From contig NZ_JAHCAQ010000001.1 of assembly GCF_019634845.1 (NCBI RefSeq), positions 124,001 to 188,000 of the forward strand: a stretch of DNA of 64,000 nt, read 5' to 3'. Of the stretch, positions 8,194-18,088 are shown piece after piece. Every line of letters begins with the position of its first letter. Position 1 is the first letter of the stretch. The translations under genes and the position numbers were made by a program. The DNA is from Dokdonella sp. Its GTDB lineage: Bacteria; Pseudomonadota; Gammaproteobacteria; Xanthomonadales; Rhodanobacteraceae. A model generated the notes under the pieces. That model made no database searches. It was given only the letters and a program-made list of their open reading frames with translations, and was not told where the DNA came from.

Positions 8194-9591
8194 CTAGACG
8201 GCGCGCGAATAACGGGTACCCGTGTCGGCGCCAAGGTATGCATCGAAGCACATCGCGATGTTGCGCAGCAGGAACTGGCCGCGCGGCGTGACGATGATGC
8301 GCTCGGGAGTGGCTTCGACCAGTCCGTCGTCGGCCAACGGCGCCAGACGGTCGAGTGAACTCCGGAAATACTCGGCGAAGTATACGAGATGGCGCGCCTC
8401 GAAGGCAGGGATGTCGAGGCTGCCCAGGCACATGAGCTGCTGGATGGCGTCGGCGCGCAGCGCGTCGTCCTCGCTCAGGCGCAGGCCGCGCGCGGTCGGC
8501 AGGCGTGCGTTGTCGAGCGCGGCGTAGTAGCCGGTCAGGTCGCGCGGGTTCTGGCTGAAGGTGGCGCCGACATGGCTGATCGCGCTCATGCCGAAGCCAA
8601 CGAGGTCGCAGGCGGCATGGGTCGAATAGCCCTGGAAATTGCGCTGCAGCGTGCCGGCCTCGGCGGCCAGCGACAGGTCGTCGTCGGGCAGCGCGAAATG
8701 ATCGACGCCGATGTAGCGGTAGCCCGCCGCGGTCAGCGTCTCCACCGCCAGTTGCAGCAGGCCCAGCCGCACATTGGCATCGGGCAGGTCGAACTTGTCG
8801 ATCTGCTTCTGCGCCGGGAAGCGCTCGGGCAGGTGGGCATAACCGTAGGCCGCGATGCGCTCCGGGCGCAGGGCGATGACCTGATCGAGCGTGCGCCGGA
8901 ACGAGTCGGCGCTCTGCCGCGGCAGGCCGTAGATGAGGTCGAGGTTGACCGAGCGGATGCCCGCGTCACGTCCGCCCTCCATCACCGCGCGCGTCTGCTC
9001 CACGCTCTGGATGCGGTTGATCGCGCGCTGCACGTCGGGGTCGAAATCCTGCACGCCGATCGACAGGCGGTTGATGCCGGCGGCGGCGATCTTGCGCACG
9101 TAGTCGCCGTCGCAGAAGCGCGGGTCGAGCTCGACCGCGAACTCGCGGTCGGGGCGGCGACTGAAGCTGAAGCAGCGCGCGATCATCTCGATGAGTTCGG
9201 CGAGCTGGTCGCCGTCGAGGAAGTTGGGCGTGCCACCGCCGAAATGCAGTTGCGCCAGGCTGCGGTCGCGCGCGAACAGCGCCGCCACCGTCTCGATCTC
9301 GCGATACAGCCGGGCGAGGTAGGTGCCGGCCTTGCTCTTGTCGTGGGTGATGATGCGCGCGCAGCCGCAGTAGAAGCACGGCGACAGGCAGAACGGCAGG
9401 TGCACGTAGACCGATATGTCGCGCGGAATCGGGTCCTCGTTGGACGCGGCGATCGCGGCGCGAAGCTCGGCTTCACCGAAATCGGTGCGGAACTGCGGCG
9501 CGGTCGGGTAGGAGGTGTAGCGCGGGCCGTTGACGTCGTAGCGGGCGACGAGGTCGCGGTCGAAAATCGGCGGCAGGGAGCGTGCGATCAT
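8194..9591 (-). CDS. hemN: Oxygen-independent coproporphyrinogen III dehydrogenase
   Basis: A 465-residue radical SAM enzyme that converts coproporphyrinogen III to protoporphyrinogen IX without oxygen. NGPRYTSYPTAPQF near residue 20 is the HemN-specific N-terminal motif. The CLSPCFYCGC cluster motif holds the radical-SAM cysteines plus the extra Cys typical of HemN, and HFGGGTPNFL follows. The frame is open to 9696, but starting there would put the FNR box inside the gene. The ATG at 9591 gives the usual distance (about 20 residues) to GPRYTSYPT. No good Shine-Dalgarno precedes it. The FNR regulator gene follows directly, consistent with anaerobic induction. Confidence 0.95.
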   Translation of the reverse strand: MIARSLPPIFDRDLVARYDVNGPRYTSYPTAPQFRTDFGEAELRAAIAASNEDPIPRDISVYVHLPFCLSPCFYCGCARIITHDKSKAGTYLARLYREIETVAALFARDRSLAQLHFGGGTPNFLDGDQLAELIEMIARCFSFSRRPDREFAVELDPRFCDGDYVRKIAAAGINRLSIGVQDFDPDVQRAINRIQSVEQTRAVMEGGRDAGIRSVNLDLIYGLPRQSADSFRRTLDQVIALRPERIAAYGYAHLPERFPAQKQIDKFDLPDANVRLGLLQLAVETLTAAGYRYIGVDHFALPDDDLSLAAEAGTLQRNFQGYSTHAACDLVGFGMSAISHVGATFSQNPRDLTGYYAALDNARLPTARGLRLSEDDALRADAIQQLMCLGSLDIPAFEARHLVYFAEYFRSSLDRLAPLADDGLVEATPERIIVTPRGQFLLRNIAMCFDAYLGADTGTRYSRAV

Positions 9592-9597
9592 GTCGGC

Positions 9598-9603
9598 ATC
9601 GTC
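9598..9603 (-). promoter_or_regulatory. Candidate -10 of hemN, suggesting a leaderless mRNA
   Basis: On the minus strand the hexamer GACGAT occupies -12 to -7 relative to the A of the hemN ATG. It matches TATAAT at three positions, including A2 and T6. A class II FNR site centred at -41.5 from a start at the ATG coincides with the box at 9626-9639, which supports this placement. Confidence 0.35.
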
Positions 9604-9625
9604 GGCGCTCGGTGCGGTCGGCGCC

Positions 9626-9639
9626 TTGATCCGAGTCAA
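9626..9639. promoter_or_regulatory. FNR box upstream of hemN
   Basis: TTGATCCGAGTCAA matches TTGAT-N4-ATCAA at nine of ten positions. Its centre (9632.5) is 41.5 nt upstream of the first base of the hemN ATG (9591). FNR activates hemN in many proteobacteria, and the regulator is encoded immediately downstream of hemN. The box also lies 69-82 nt before the divergent LysR gene and could influence it. Confidence 0.8.
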
Positions 9640-9707
9640 ACGCCAGGGTGTCAAATTGTCGCGCGACGGCGCGGTGGCGTGCCGGTTGGCGGTCACGAAG
9701 GAGCCTC

Positions 9708-10691
9708 ATGAACAGCATCGAAGGTGCGCTGCACGACCTCAACGACCTGCGCCTGTTTGCGGCCGTGGTCGAGCATGGCGGCTTCTCGGCGGCCGGGCGC
9801 GCGCTCAATACGCCCAAGTCGCGCCTGTCCAAGCGCATCTCGCAACTGGAGGAGCGCCTCGGGGTGCGTCTCCTGCAGCGGACCACGCGGCGTTTTGCGG
9901 TGACCGCGATCGGCGAGCGCTTCTATGCCCACTGCCGCGCCGCGCTCGACGAGGCGCAGGCGGCGCAGGACGTGGTCGACGAGCTGCGTGCCGAACCGCG
10001 CGGCAGCGTGCGCATGAGCTGCCCGGTGGCGCTTGCGCAGACCTTCATCGCCCACGTGCTGCCCGACTTCCTCGCTGCCCATCCGCAGGTGCAGGTGCGC
10101 ATCCACGCCAGCGACCGCCGCGTGGACCTCATCGGCGAAGGCTATGACCTGGCCTTGCGCGTGCGCGACCGGCTCGACGAGGAACCGTCGCTGGTGGCGC
10201 GCACCTTCGGCCAGTCACGCCTGCTGCTGGTGGCCAGCCCCGACTTCCTCACCCGTCATGGCCGGCCGCAGGAGCCGGCCGCACTGGCCCGGCTGCCGCT
10301 GCTGTCGCGCATCGAGCAGGATGGTCCGCACACGCTCGACCTCGCCGACGGCAGTGGCGGCAAGGTCAGCGTGGCGATGGCGCCGCGCATCGCCTGCGGC
10401 GATTTCACCGTGCTGGCGGCGGCCGCCATGCGCGGCATGGGTGTGGCCACGTTGCCCGAATTCGTCTGTGCGCCAGCGATTCAGCGCGGCGATCTCGAAC
10501 TGGTGTTGCCGGGCTGGAACATGCCGCAGGGCATCATGCACCTCGTCTATGCGAGCCGGCGCGGCCAGTTGCCGAGCGTGCGTGCGCTGGTCGAATTCCT
10601 GGCCGAACGCCTGCCGCGCGCGGTGCGCGAGATGGAGGCGCAATGCGCCGAGGCGGCGCCGCCGCCACGCCGCAAGCGGTCGCGTGGCTGA
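9708..10691 (+). CDS. LysR-family transcriptional regulator
   Basis: A 327-residue LysR-type regulator. The N-terminal winged helix-turn-helix reads DLRLFAAVVEHGGFSAAGRA followed by TPKSRLSKRISQLEERLGVRLLQRTTR (residues about 8-60), the standard LysR signature. The C-terminal substrate-binding domain starts near residue 95 (GSVRMSCPVALAQTF). The frame is open from 9648, but the ATG at 9708 has a strong GAAGGAG at 5 nt. The gene is divergent from hemN. LysR proteins usually control a neighbouring gene, but no metabolic partner stands out here. The effector is unknown. Confidence 0.9.
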   Translation: MNSIEGALHDLNDLRLFAAVVEHGGFSAAGRALNTPKSRLSKRISQLEERLGVRLLQRTTRRFAVTAIGERFYAHCRAALDEAQAAQDVVDELRAEPRGSVRMSCPVALAQTFIAHVLPDFLAAHPQVQVRIHASDRRVDLIGEGYDLALRVRDRLDEEPSLVARTFGQSRLLLVASPDFLTRHGRPQEPAALARLPLLSRIEQDGPHTLDLADGSGGKVSVAMAPRIACGDFTVLAAAAMRGMGVATLPEFVCAPAIQRGDLELVLPGWNMPQGIMHLVYASRRGQLPSVRALVEFLAERLPRAVREMEAQCAEAAPPPRRKRSRG

Positions 10692-10719
10692 GCGCGATTC
10701 GTCGCGCCTGCGCGGCGGC

Positions 10720-11079
10720 TCACGGTACTGCCCGGCGCAGCGCCGCGGCGCGCTTGAGTGCGCGCGTGCGGGCGCCGATCGCGGCGATCAGCAGGCAGCA
10801 CAGCGTCACCTCGAGCAATGCCGGCAGGCGTGTGGCCGGCACCGCCCACGCCGCGACGATGCCGTGGCAGAAATAGAACAGCGCGACGATGCCGGCCCAC
10901 AGCAGCGCGCGACCGAGGTTGCGGCGCAGCGCCGACAACGGCAGCAGCAGCGGCGGCAGGGTCAGCAGCAGCGCAAACCAGGACTGCCCGCTGGCCGGCG
11001 GCGCCAGCCACAGGTACCACGCCGGCTGCAGCACGATGAGAGCCAGCCAAGCCGCGAGCGCGAGTCGTTCGGACTTCAT
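10720..11079 (-). CDS. DUF2069-type inner membrane protein
   Basis: A 119-residue membrane protein with four hydrophobic segments (LALAAWLALIVLQPAW, WFALLLTLPPLLLPL, ALLWAGIVALFYFCHGIV and LLEVTLCCLLIAAIGA) and a basic C-terminus (RTRALKRAAALRR). This length and four-helix pattern fit DUF2069 (COG3308). In Xanthomonadales this gene commonly sits beside yihY and wrbA, and yihY is indeed divergent from it here, but wrbA is absent. The ATG at 11079 starts the conserved part; the longer frame upstream is a GC-driven extension. Function unknown. Confidence 0.7.
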   Translation of the reverse strand: MKSERLALAAWLALIVLQPAWYLWLAPPASGQSWFALLLTLPPLLLPLSALRRNLGRALLWAGIVALFYFCHGIVAAWAVPATRLPALLEVTLCCLLIAAIGARTRALKRAAALRRAVP

Positions 11080-11241
11080 GCCCGCCGCCGGCGTGATGCG
11101 GCGGCGATGGCACGGCACGGCCGGCCGCGGCAACGGCGGCGCGACGGGGTGGTGGTGGCGATCACGGACGGTACTCCTTGCGCAATGGTGGCCGGCGCGC
11201 TCCGACCCGCGCTGCGCTGGGGCCGGCATGCGGCAATCTGC

Positions 11242-11247
11242 TAGGCT
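11242..11247 (+). promoter_or_regulatory. Candidate -10 of the yihY operon, leaderless geometry
   Basis: TAGGCT lies at -12 to -7 before the yihY ATG (11254), with no room for a Shine-Dalgarno sequence. The geometry is that expected for a leaderless transcript starting at the ATG. No clear -35 is visible. Confidence 0.4.
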
Positions 11248-11253
11248 CGCGGC

Positions 11254-12552
11254 ATGCTTGAGCCGCTGCGGCAGTTTGCCAGAACCCTGCGCGATCGCGA
11301 GCGCGTGCTGGCGTTCCTGCGCTTCACCTGGACGCGATTCGTCGAGGACGGCTGCATGCAGACCGCCGGCGCGCTGGCCTACACCACGGTGTTCGCGCTG
11401 GTGCCGCTGACGGCGGCCGGACTCGGCATCCTCGCCGCCTTTCCGGGCTTTGCCGACTGGCGCGGGCGCCTGACGGCGTGGGTGTTCGACAATTTCGTGC
11501 CGGCGGCCGGCAGCACGGTGCAGGGCTACATCACCGAGTTTGCCGACAACGCCAGCAAGGCCACCGTGGTGGGCGTGCTCGTGCTGCTGTTCAGTGCGAT
11601 CGCACTGATGATGAGCATCGAGGATGCGTTCAACCGCATCTGGCGGGTGTCCGGGTCGCGCAGCGCGGGTGCGCGCTTCCTCGTGTACTGGGCCGCGCTG
11701 ACGGCCGGCCCTTTGCTGCTGGTGGCGGCGCTCGCGGTGAGCTCGTACCTGTTTGCGCTGCCGTTCATCGACGCCGCCGAGGCGCAGTATTCGATCAAGG
11801 CCCACGTGTTGTCGGCACTGCCGACCCTGATCGTGTTCGCCGCGCTCGTTTCGGCCTACGTGGTCATTCCCAACCGCAGCGTGCGCCTGCGTTATGCCGT
11901 GGTCGGCGCGCTCATCGCGGCCGTGCTGTTCGAGGCGGCCAAGCGCGGCTTTGCGCTGTATGCGACCCAGTATGCGAGCTACCAGCAGATCTACGGCGCG
12001 CTGGCGATGGTGCCGATCTTCATCCTGTGGATCTACCTGTCGTGGCTCGTCGTGCTGCTGGGGGCCTCGATCACGGCTTCGCTCGGCGCGTTCGAATACC
12101 GCGCGCAGGCACAGCGCCTGCCCGCCGGGCAGGAATTCGCCGGCCTGCTGCGCGTGCTCGGCCACTTCGCTGCCGCGCAGCGTGACGGGCGCGGCCTGCA
12201 TCGCAGCGCCCTGCTGCGCAACGAGCCATTCCTGACCGATGACCTGCTGCAGCGCTATCTCGGTGATCTGCAGCGCGCCGGCGTGATCCGCCGCAGCGAG
12301 GTCGGCGAGTGGGTGGTGGCACGCGACCTGGCCACGGTGACGCTGGCCGAACTGTACGAGGACGGCCGCTATCGCCTGCCGCTGCATGGCGCCGACCCCA
12401 ACGGACTGGTCGCCGGTCCGGCGACGCCGCTGCTGGACGCGCTGGGCACGCACGCCGACCAGGTGCTGCAGGTGCCGTTGGCGGCGCTGTTCCCGCTGCC
12501 ACCGCGCGGGGTGGCATCATCGCCGTCCACCACGATCGCGGAGTCCACATGA
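11254..12552 (+). CDS. YihY/BrkB-family inner membrane protein with C-terminal winged-helix-like extension
   Basis: A 432-residue protein of the YihY/BrkB family (older annotations call it RNase BN, which is not correct for this family). The first 290 residues carry the family core: GALAYTTVFALVPL, IEDAFNRIWRV, then several membrane helices ending in FILWIYLSWLVVLLGASI. Residues about 300-410 form a soluble tail (LTDDLLQRYLGDLQRAGVI, GEWVVARDLATVTLAEL) that looks like a winged helix; such long versions are known in Neisseria and Xanthomonadales. The transport or structural role is unresolved. It overlaps the thioredoxin gene by 4 nt. Confidence 0.85.
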   Translation: MLEPLRQFARTLRDRERVLAFLRFTWTRFVEDGCMQTAGALAYTTVFALVPLTAAGLGILAAFPGFADWRGRLTAWVFDNFVPAAGSTVQGYITEFADNASKATVVGVLVLLFSAIALMMSIEDAFNRIWRVSGSRSAGARFLVYWAALTAGPLLLVAALAVSSYLFALPFIDAAEAQYSIKAHVLSALPTLIVFAALVSAYVVIPNRSVRLRYAVVGALIAAVLFEAAKRGFALYATQYASYQQIYGALAMVPIFILWIYLSWLVVLLGASITASLGAFEYRAQAQRLPAGQEFAGLLRVLGHFAAAQRDGRGLHRSALLRNEPFLTDDLLQRYLGDLQRAGVIRRSEVGEWVVARDLATVTLAELYEDGRYRLPLHGADPNGLVAGPATPLLDALGTHADQVLQVPLAALFPLPPRGVASSPSTTIAEST

Positions 12553-13028
12553 AATCCCTGTTGCGTGCCATGCTGCCGTGCGCGCTGCTGGTCGCGGCTG
12601 CAGTCGGCGCGGCCGGCGCGGCCCGGCCGCAGCTCAAGATCACCACGCTCGACGGCCACGGCTTCGACCTCGCCGCGCAGCGCGGCAAATGGGTCATCGT
12701 CAACTACTGGGCCACCTGGTGCTCGCCCTGCATCAAGGAGATGCCCGACCTGTCGGCCTTCGTCGCCGCGCACGACAACGTGGCCGCGATCGGCCTGGCC
12801 TGGGACGATGTCGAGCGCAGCGAACTGGAGCAATTCGTGGCCAGCCATCCGGTGGTCTATCCGCTGGCGCAGGTCGACCTCGACCATCCTCCGGCCGACT
12901 TCCCCGCGCCGCGCGGCTTGCCGGTCACCTACGTGATCGCGCCCGACGGCAGCGTGGCCAAGACCTTCACCGGGCCGATCGACGGCAAGGACCTCGCCGG
13001 CGTGATCGAGGTGGGCAAGACACGGTGA
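12549..13028 (+). CDS. TlpA-like exported thioredoxin-fold protein
   Basis: A 159-residue protein with a Sec signal peptide (residues 1-25) and a TlpA/ResA-type thioredoxin domain. The redox motif WATWCSPC places the cysteines at 58 and 61. The cis-proline region reads RGLPVTYVIAPDGSV. Such proteins act as periplasmic thiol-disulphide reductants or oxidants for cytochrome maturation or for specific clients. It starts inside the yihY stop (ATGA) and overlaps acyP by GTGA, so the three genes form one coupled operon. The client protein cannot be told from sequence. Confidence 0.88.
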   Translation: MKSLLRAMLPCALLVAAAVGAAGAARPQLKITTLDGHGFDLAAQRGKWVIVNYWATWCSPCIKEMPDLSAFVAAHDNVAAIGLAWDDVERSELEQFVASHPVVYPLAQVDLDHPPADFPAPRGLPVTYVIAPDGSVAKTFTGPIDGKDLAGVIEVGKTR

Positions 13029-13294
13029 TCGCGGCGCGGCGCTATGTCGTGGCGGGTCGCGTGCAGGGCGTGCACTTTCGCGCTGCCACGCGCGCGCAGG
13101 CGCTGGCGCTCGGCATCGCGGGCCACGCGCGCAACCTCGCCGATGGCCGCGTCGAGGTCATCGCCGAAGGCAGTGCGGCCGCGCTGGCGCAGTTGGCGGA
13201 CTGGCTGCAGCACGGGCCGCCGACCGCGCGCGTCGCTGCGGTCGATGCCGAGGAGATTGCCGCGGCCGGGCGCAGCGGGTTCAGCGAACGGTGA
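13025..13294 (+). CDS. acyP: Acylphosphatase
   Basis: An 89-residue protein starting at GTG, coupled to the upstream stop codon (GTGA). The acylphosphatase signature is present: RYVVAGRVQGVHFR with the phosphate-binding loop and catalytic Arg19, and GHARNLADGRVEV with catalytic Asn37. The enzyme hydrolyses carboxyl-phosphate bonds such as acetyl phosphate in the cytoplasm. The size is that of the family (about 90 residues). The position after yihY and a thioredoxin gives no further clue to its role. Confidence 0.9.
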   Translation: MIAARRYVVAGRVQGVHFRAATRAQALALGIAGHARNLADGRVEVIAEGSAAALAQLADWLQHGPPTARVAAVDAEEIAAAGRSGFSER

Positions 13295-13317
13295 GCCGCG
13301 GCGCCGGCGCGCCCGCT

Positions 13318-13794
13318 TCAATGATCGGACTTGGCGAGCCCGAAGCTGAAACCCGATTTCATGATCGCAGCGACGCGCTCGGCCAGTGACTTGGGCGTGG
13401 AGGGCGGCGGTGTCGGTGCCGGCTCGGGTGGCGGCGGCGGTACCTGCCAGGACACATGATGGTCCTGCGCACGCTGCAGGCAGTGCATCGAATCGATCGC
13501 AAGGCGGTTCCAGGCCGCCCAGTGCGCGGCCGGCACGAGCACCCAGCCCGGCTTGCCCGGGGGTGGTTCGTCGGGCTTGAGCGGGTCGAAGCCGGTGCTG
13601 CCGGGCAATGCCAGCGCCTGCGTGAGCGCGCGCCCGGCGACGCGGAAGGCGACGCTGTTGCGATACAGGATCACGAAGGGATGGTGCTCGAACAGCAGGC
13701 CATGGTGCATCGCGATGCGCCCGAGCCGCACACGCTCATCGCGGCGCTGCAGGTATGAGGCCAGATAGTCGAACTGGGTCCGTGCGTTGGCCAT
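13318..13794 (-). CDS. Conserved hypothetical protein, possibly TfoX N-terminal-like, with Pro-rich linker
   Basis: A 158-residue cytoplasmic protein. Residues 25-100 (MHHGLLFEHHPFVILYRNSVAF, LPGSTGFDPLKP, WVLVPAAHWAAWNRLA) loosely follow the order of strands in TfoX N-terminal domains (a small alpha/beta fold), but the match is weak. A proline-rich linker (PPPPPEPAPTPPPSTP, about residues 117-132) precedes a short helix KSLAERVAAIMKSGF. No catalytic motif is visible. It is convergent with acyP and lies downstream of kbl, separated by a hairpin. Function unknown. Confidence 0.6.
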   Translation of the reverse strand: MANARTQFDYLASYLQRRDERVRLGRIAMHHGLLFEHHPFVILYRNSVAFRVAGRALTQALALPGSTGFDPLKPDEPPPGKPGWVLVPAAHWAAWNRLAIDSMHCLQRAQDHHVSWQVPPPPPEPAPTPPPSTPKSLAERVAAIMKSGFSFGLAKSDH

Positions 13795-13839
13795 GACTCG
13801 CCCCCCTGACGAGCACTTGACGGACCTACTCTAGCAAAG

Positions 13840-13862
13840 CAGGCCCGCAGCGGCCGGGCCTG
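13840..13862 (-). terminator. Hairpin after kbl
   Basis: CAGGCCCG and CGGGCCTG form a perfect 8-bp stem with a 7-nt loop. It lies 30 nt after the kbl stop and 46 nt before the next minus-strand start. The following sequence (CTTTGC) is only weakly U-rich, so termination is likely but not certain. Confidence 0.5.
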
Positions 13863-13891
13863 ACGCACATTTTGACGGACCGGGCTCGCGC

Positions 13892-15085
<1,194 letters not shown>

Positions 15086-15232
15086 GGTGGTTCCGGCAGC
15101 AGTGGAGGGCGCCATTGTCCGCCATCGTCGCCGCCACGTCAGCCGCGGCGGTTGCCGACGGCGGTGCCGGCAGCCACTATCGCAGGCTGGGGCACGCGGC
15201 CGCGTGTCGATCGTGGGCGAATGGAGGGCATG

Positions 15233-15535
15233 ATGGTCATCAAACGCATCGGGGTACTCAAGGCCGGCATTTTCCAGGGCTGCTTCCTGGCTTTGTTCGG
15301 CTTGCTGTTCGGGGTGATGGCATTGGTGTTCGGCACGATGTTCGGGGGCGTGCTCGGCGCTGCCGGCAATCACGGCGGAGCCGGTCTGGGCATGGGCTTC
15401 ATCGGTGGCATTGGCGCGTTGATCTTCCTGCCGATCATGTACGGCGTGATGGGCTTCATCGGCGGCATCATCGCCGCGGCGCTGTACAACCTCGTGGCCG
15501 GCATCGTCGGCGGTCTGGAAATCGACGTTGACTAG
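15233..15535 (+). CDS. Small glycine-rich membrane protein
   Basis: A 100-residue integral membrane protein with two or three hydrophobic segments ([63 protein letters not shown]). It is rich in glycine and has a short basic N-terminus [16 protein letters not shown] lies 4-5 nt before the ATG at 15233; alternative ATGs at 15221 and 15230 are badly spaced from it. The order KRIGVLKAG, then membrane helices, then an acidic end (LEIDVD) resembles a family of short uncharacterised bacterial membrane proteins. It stands alone between kbl (divergent) and a hairpin. Confidence 0.65.
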   Translation: MVIKRIGVLKAGIFQGCFLALFGLLFGVMALVFGTMFGGVLGAAGNHGGAGLGMGFIGGIGALIFLPIMYGVMGFIGGIIAAALYNLVAGIVGGLEIDVD

Positions 15536-15556
15536 CAGCGTTGCACGCTGCGGCAG

Positions 15557-15578
15557 GCCGGGCCACGGACGGCCCGGC
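15557..15578 (+). terminator. GC-rich hairpin after the small membrane protein gene
   Basis: GCCGGGCC and GGCCCGGC form a perfect 8-bp stem with loop ACGGAC, 22 nt after the stop. The downstream T-run is short (CCTTTCG), so the call is moderate. Confidence 0.5.
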
Positions 15579-15658
15579 GGCCATGCCTTTCGTCACGGGC
15601 CTTGGGTGTGGGCTTCTTGTACGCTCACCGGTTCCTGACGACTGGGAACTTCGGCATC

Positions 15659-17875
15659 ATGAAACAAGCACTCTCGGTGGCATTGGCGGCAGCGCTCGCC
15701 ACTTTCGCGCTGGCTGCGTGCCAGGCGCCGACCAAACCCGACCAGGCCGCCGCGGCGACGGTGCCGGTTGCGCCGGAAGCGGCAGCCAATCCGCTGTTCA
15801 CGCCCAGTCCGCTGGCGCTGGAATATCCGCAGTTCGACCAGATCGAGGACGTGCACTTCGGGCCGGCCTTCGATCGCGGCATGGCCGAACAGTTGCAGGA
15901 GATTGGCGCCATCGTCGATAACCCGGCGCCGCCGAGCTTCGACAACACCATCATCGCGATGGAGCGGAGCGGGCAGATCCTCAATCGCGCCACCACCGTG
16001 TTCTTCAGCCTCGTCGGTGCCGACACCAACGACGCGCGCAAGGCGATCCAGGCCGACTACTCGCCGAAGTTCGCGGCCCATCGCGACGCGATCTATCTCA
16101 ATCCGAAGCTGTTCGCGCGTGTGGCCAGTCTCTACGAGCGACGCAGCCAGCTCGGTCTCGACGCCGAGGGCACGCGCCTGGTCGAGCGCTACTACGATGA
16201 TTTCGTGCGCGCCGGCGCCAAGCTCGCGCCGGCCGAACAGGCACGCCTCAAGCAGATGAATGCCGAACTGGCCAGGCTCGGCACCCGCTTCAGCCAGAAC
16301 GTGCTGGCCGAGGTCAATGCCTCGGCGATCGTCGTCGACAGCAGGGAAGAACTCGACGGCCTGCCGGCCGACGCCATCGCCGCCGCGGCCGAGGCGGCCA
16401 AGGCGCGCAAGCTCGACGGCAAATACGTGCTCGCGCTGCAGAACACCACCGGCCAGCCGCCCGAAACCTACCTCAGCAACCGCGCGCTGCGCCAGCGCAT
16501 CCACGAGGCGTCGGTCACGCGCAACAGTCGCGGCAACGACTACGACAACACCGCGATCGTGGCGCAGATCATGAAACTGCGACTGGAGCGGGCGCAGATG
16601 CTCGGCTATCCCGACTATGCGAGCTACAGCCTCGCCAACCAGACCGCCAAGACCACCGCGGCCGTCAACAAGATGCTCGGCGAACTTGCGCCGGCAGCCG
16701 TTGCTAACGCCAGGCGCGAGGCCGCTGATCTGCAGAAGATGATCGACCGCGAGCAGAAGGCCAAGGGCACCAAGAGCTTCAAGCTCGAGCCGTGGGACTG
16801 GGCCTACTACGCGGAGAAGGTGCGCAAGGCCAAGTACGCGTTCGACGAAGCCCAGCTCAAGCCGTACCTCGAGGCGAAGAACGTGCTCGAAAACGGCGTG
16901 TTCTACGCCGCCGGCCAGCTCTACGGCCTGCGTTTCAAGCAGCGCACCGACCTGCCGGTGTACCAGCCGGACCTGCTCGTCTACGACGTGTACAACGAGG
17001 ACGGCACGCAACTGGCGATCTTCATCGAGGACATGTACGCGCGTCCCTCCAAGCGTGGCGGCGCATGGATGAACGCGTACGTGCAGCAGAACCGCCTGTT
17101 CGGCACCAAGCCCGTCGTGGCCAACCATCTCAACGTACCCAAGCCACCCGCGGGTGAGCCCACGTTGTTGACCTGGGACGAGACGCGCACGATGTTCCAC
17201 GAGTTCGGCCATGCGCTGCACGGCATGTTCTCCAACGTGACCTATCCGTACTTTGCCGGCACCAGCGTGCCGCGCGACTTCGTCGAGTTCCCGTCGCAGG
17301 TCAACGAGATGTGGGCCGACTGGCCAAGCGTGCTGGCCAACTACGCGCGCCACTACCAGACCGGCGCGGCGATGCCCAAGGCCCTGCTCGACAAGGTGAT
17401 GGCCGCGGCCCAGTTCAACGAGGGCTTCCGCACCACCGAGTACCTCGGCGCCGCGATGCTCGACCAGAACTGGCACCAGATCCAGCAGCTTGCGGCGGTG
17501 CCGGCCGCCGCCGACGTGATGGCGTTCGAGGCCGCCGCGCTGGCCAAGGACGGCATCGCCTACGCTCCCGTGCCACCGCGTTACCGCACGCCGTACTTCA
17601 GCCACATCATGAGCGGCTATGCCGCCGGCTACTACTCCTACATCTGGTCCGAAGTGCTCGATGCCGACACCGTGGAGTGGATCAAGCAGCACGGTGGCCT
17701 CACCCGCGCCAATGGCGACCGCTTCCGCGACACGCTGCTCTCGCGCGGCGGCAGCAAGGATGCGCTCGACCTGTTCCGCGACTTCACCGGTGGCGAGCCC
17801 GACATCAAGCCGCTGCTCGAACGTCGTGGCCTGGCCGCGCCGGGCGCCAAGACCAAGGCGCCGGCCCGACACTGA
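15659..17875 (+). CDS. dcp: M3-family metallopeptidase lipoprotein (peptidyl-dipeptidase Dcp-like)
   Basis: A 738-residue zinc peptidase. The N-terminus is a lipoprotein signal (lipobox LAAC, Cys21), so the mature enzyme is probably anchored in the periplasm, unlike soluble E. coli Dcp. Residues 45-450 are the helical M3 body; the catalytic motif is TMFHEFGHALHGMFS (HExxH, about residue 505) with the downstream glutamate in FVEFPSQVNEMW. The GYAAGYYSYIWSEVLDAD region forms part of the active site in the family. The enzyme removes dipeptides from peptide C-termini. The ATG at 15659 was chosen because the upstream extension would bury the signal. It stands alone and is followed by a strong hairpin. 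Confidence 0.9.
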   Translation: MKQALSVALAAALATFALAACQAPTKPDQAAAATVPVAPEAAANPLFTPSPLALEYPQFDQIEDVHFGPAFDRGMAEQLQEIGAIVDNPAPPSFDNTIIAMERSGQILNRATTVFFSLVGADTNDARKAIQADYSPKFAAHRDAIYLNPKLFARVASLYERRSQLGLDAEGTRLVERYYDDFVRAGAKLAPAEQARLKQMNAELARLGTRFSQNVLAEVNASAIVVDSREELDGLPADAIAAAAEAAKARKLDGKYVLALQNTTGQPPETYLSNRALRQRIHEASVTRNSRGNDYDNTAIVAQIMKLRLERAQMLGYPDYASYSLANQTAKTTAAVNKMLGELAPAAVANARREAADLQKMIDREQKAKGTKSFKLEPWDWAYYAEKVRKAKYAFDEAQLKPYLEAKNVLENGVFYAAGQLYGLRFKQRTDLPVYQPDLLVYDVYNEDGTQLAIFIEDMYARPSKRGGAWMNAYVQQNRLFGTKPVVANHLNVPKPPAGEPTLLTWDETRTMFHEFGHALHGMFSNVTYPYFAGTSVPRDFVEFPSQVNEMWADWPSVLANYARHYQTGAAMPKALLDKVMAAAQFNEGFRTTEYLGAAMLDQNWHQIQQLAAVPAAADVMAFEAAALAKDGIAYAPVPPRYRTPYFSHIMSGYAAGYYSYIWSEVLDADTVEWIKQHGGLTRANGDRFRDTLLSRGGSKDALDLFRDFTGGEPDIKPLLERRGLAAPGAKTKAPARH

Positions 17876-17908
17876 CAGGTGCACCGTTGCCACGGGCGCA
17901 CCGGACTG

Positions 17909-17949
17909 GCCTCCACCGCCGCGCGGAGCGTTGCGCGCGCGGCGGAGGC
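17909..17949 (+). terminator. Strong hairpin after the M3 peptidase gene
   Basis: CCGCCGCGCG pairs with CGCGCGGCGG, extended by GCCT/AGGC across a 3-nt bulge, loop of about 9 nt. It lies 34 nt after the stop in a 213-nt intergenic stretch with no gene. No U-run follows, so it may need Rho or act as a 3' stabiliser. Confidence 0.5.
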
Positions 17950-18088
17950 AAGCACCGCGCTTCGTGCGCACGGGCGATGACGGCGCGTCCCTGCGGATGG
18001 TGACGCGCCAACTGCTGCCTGCGATGCTGCCGCCGCCGGAGGCGAGTGATCGCTGCCCGGCCCGCACGCCGCGTGCGATCGCCTGTGC

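Noticed and set aside
11254-12552. Annotation of yihY as ribonuclease BN
   Set aside because: The protein is an integral membrane YihY/BrkB family member without nuclease motifs; the RNase BN label is a historical error.
13815-13885. Repeated TTGACGGAC near 13816, 13872 and 27491 as a dispersed repeat or -35 element
   Set aside because: The copies are short, lack a shared context and correct -10 spacing, and may occur by chance.
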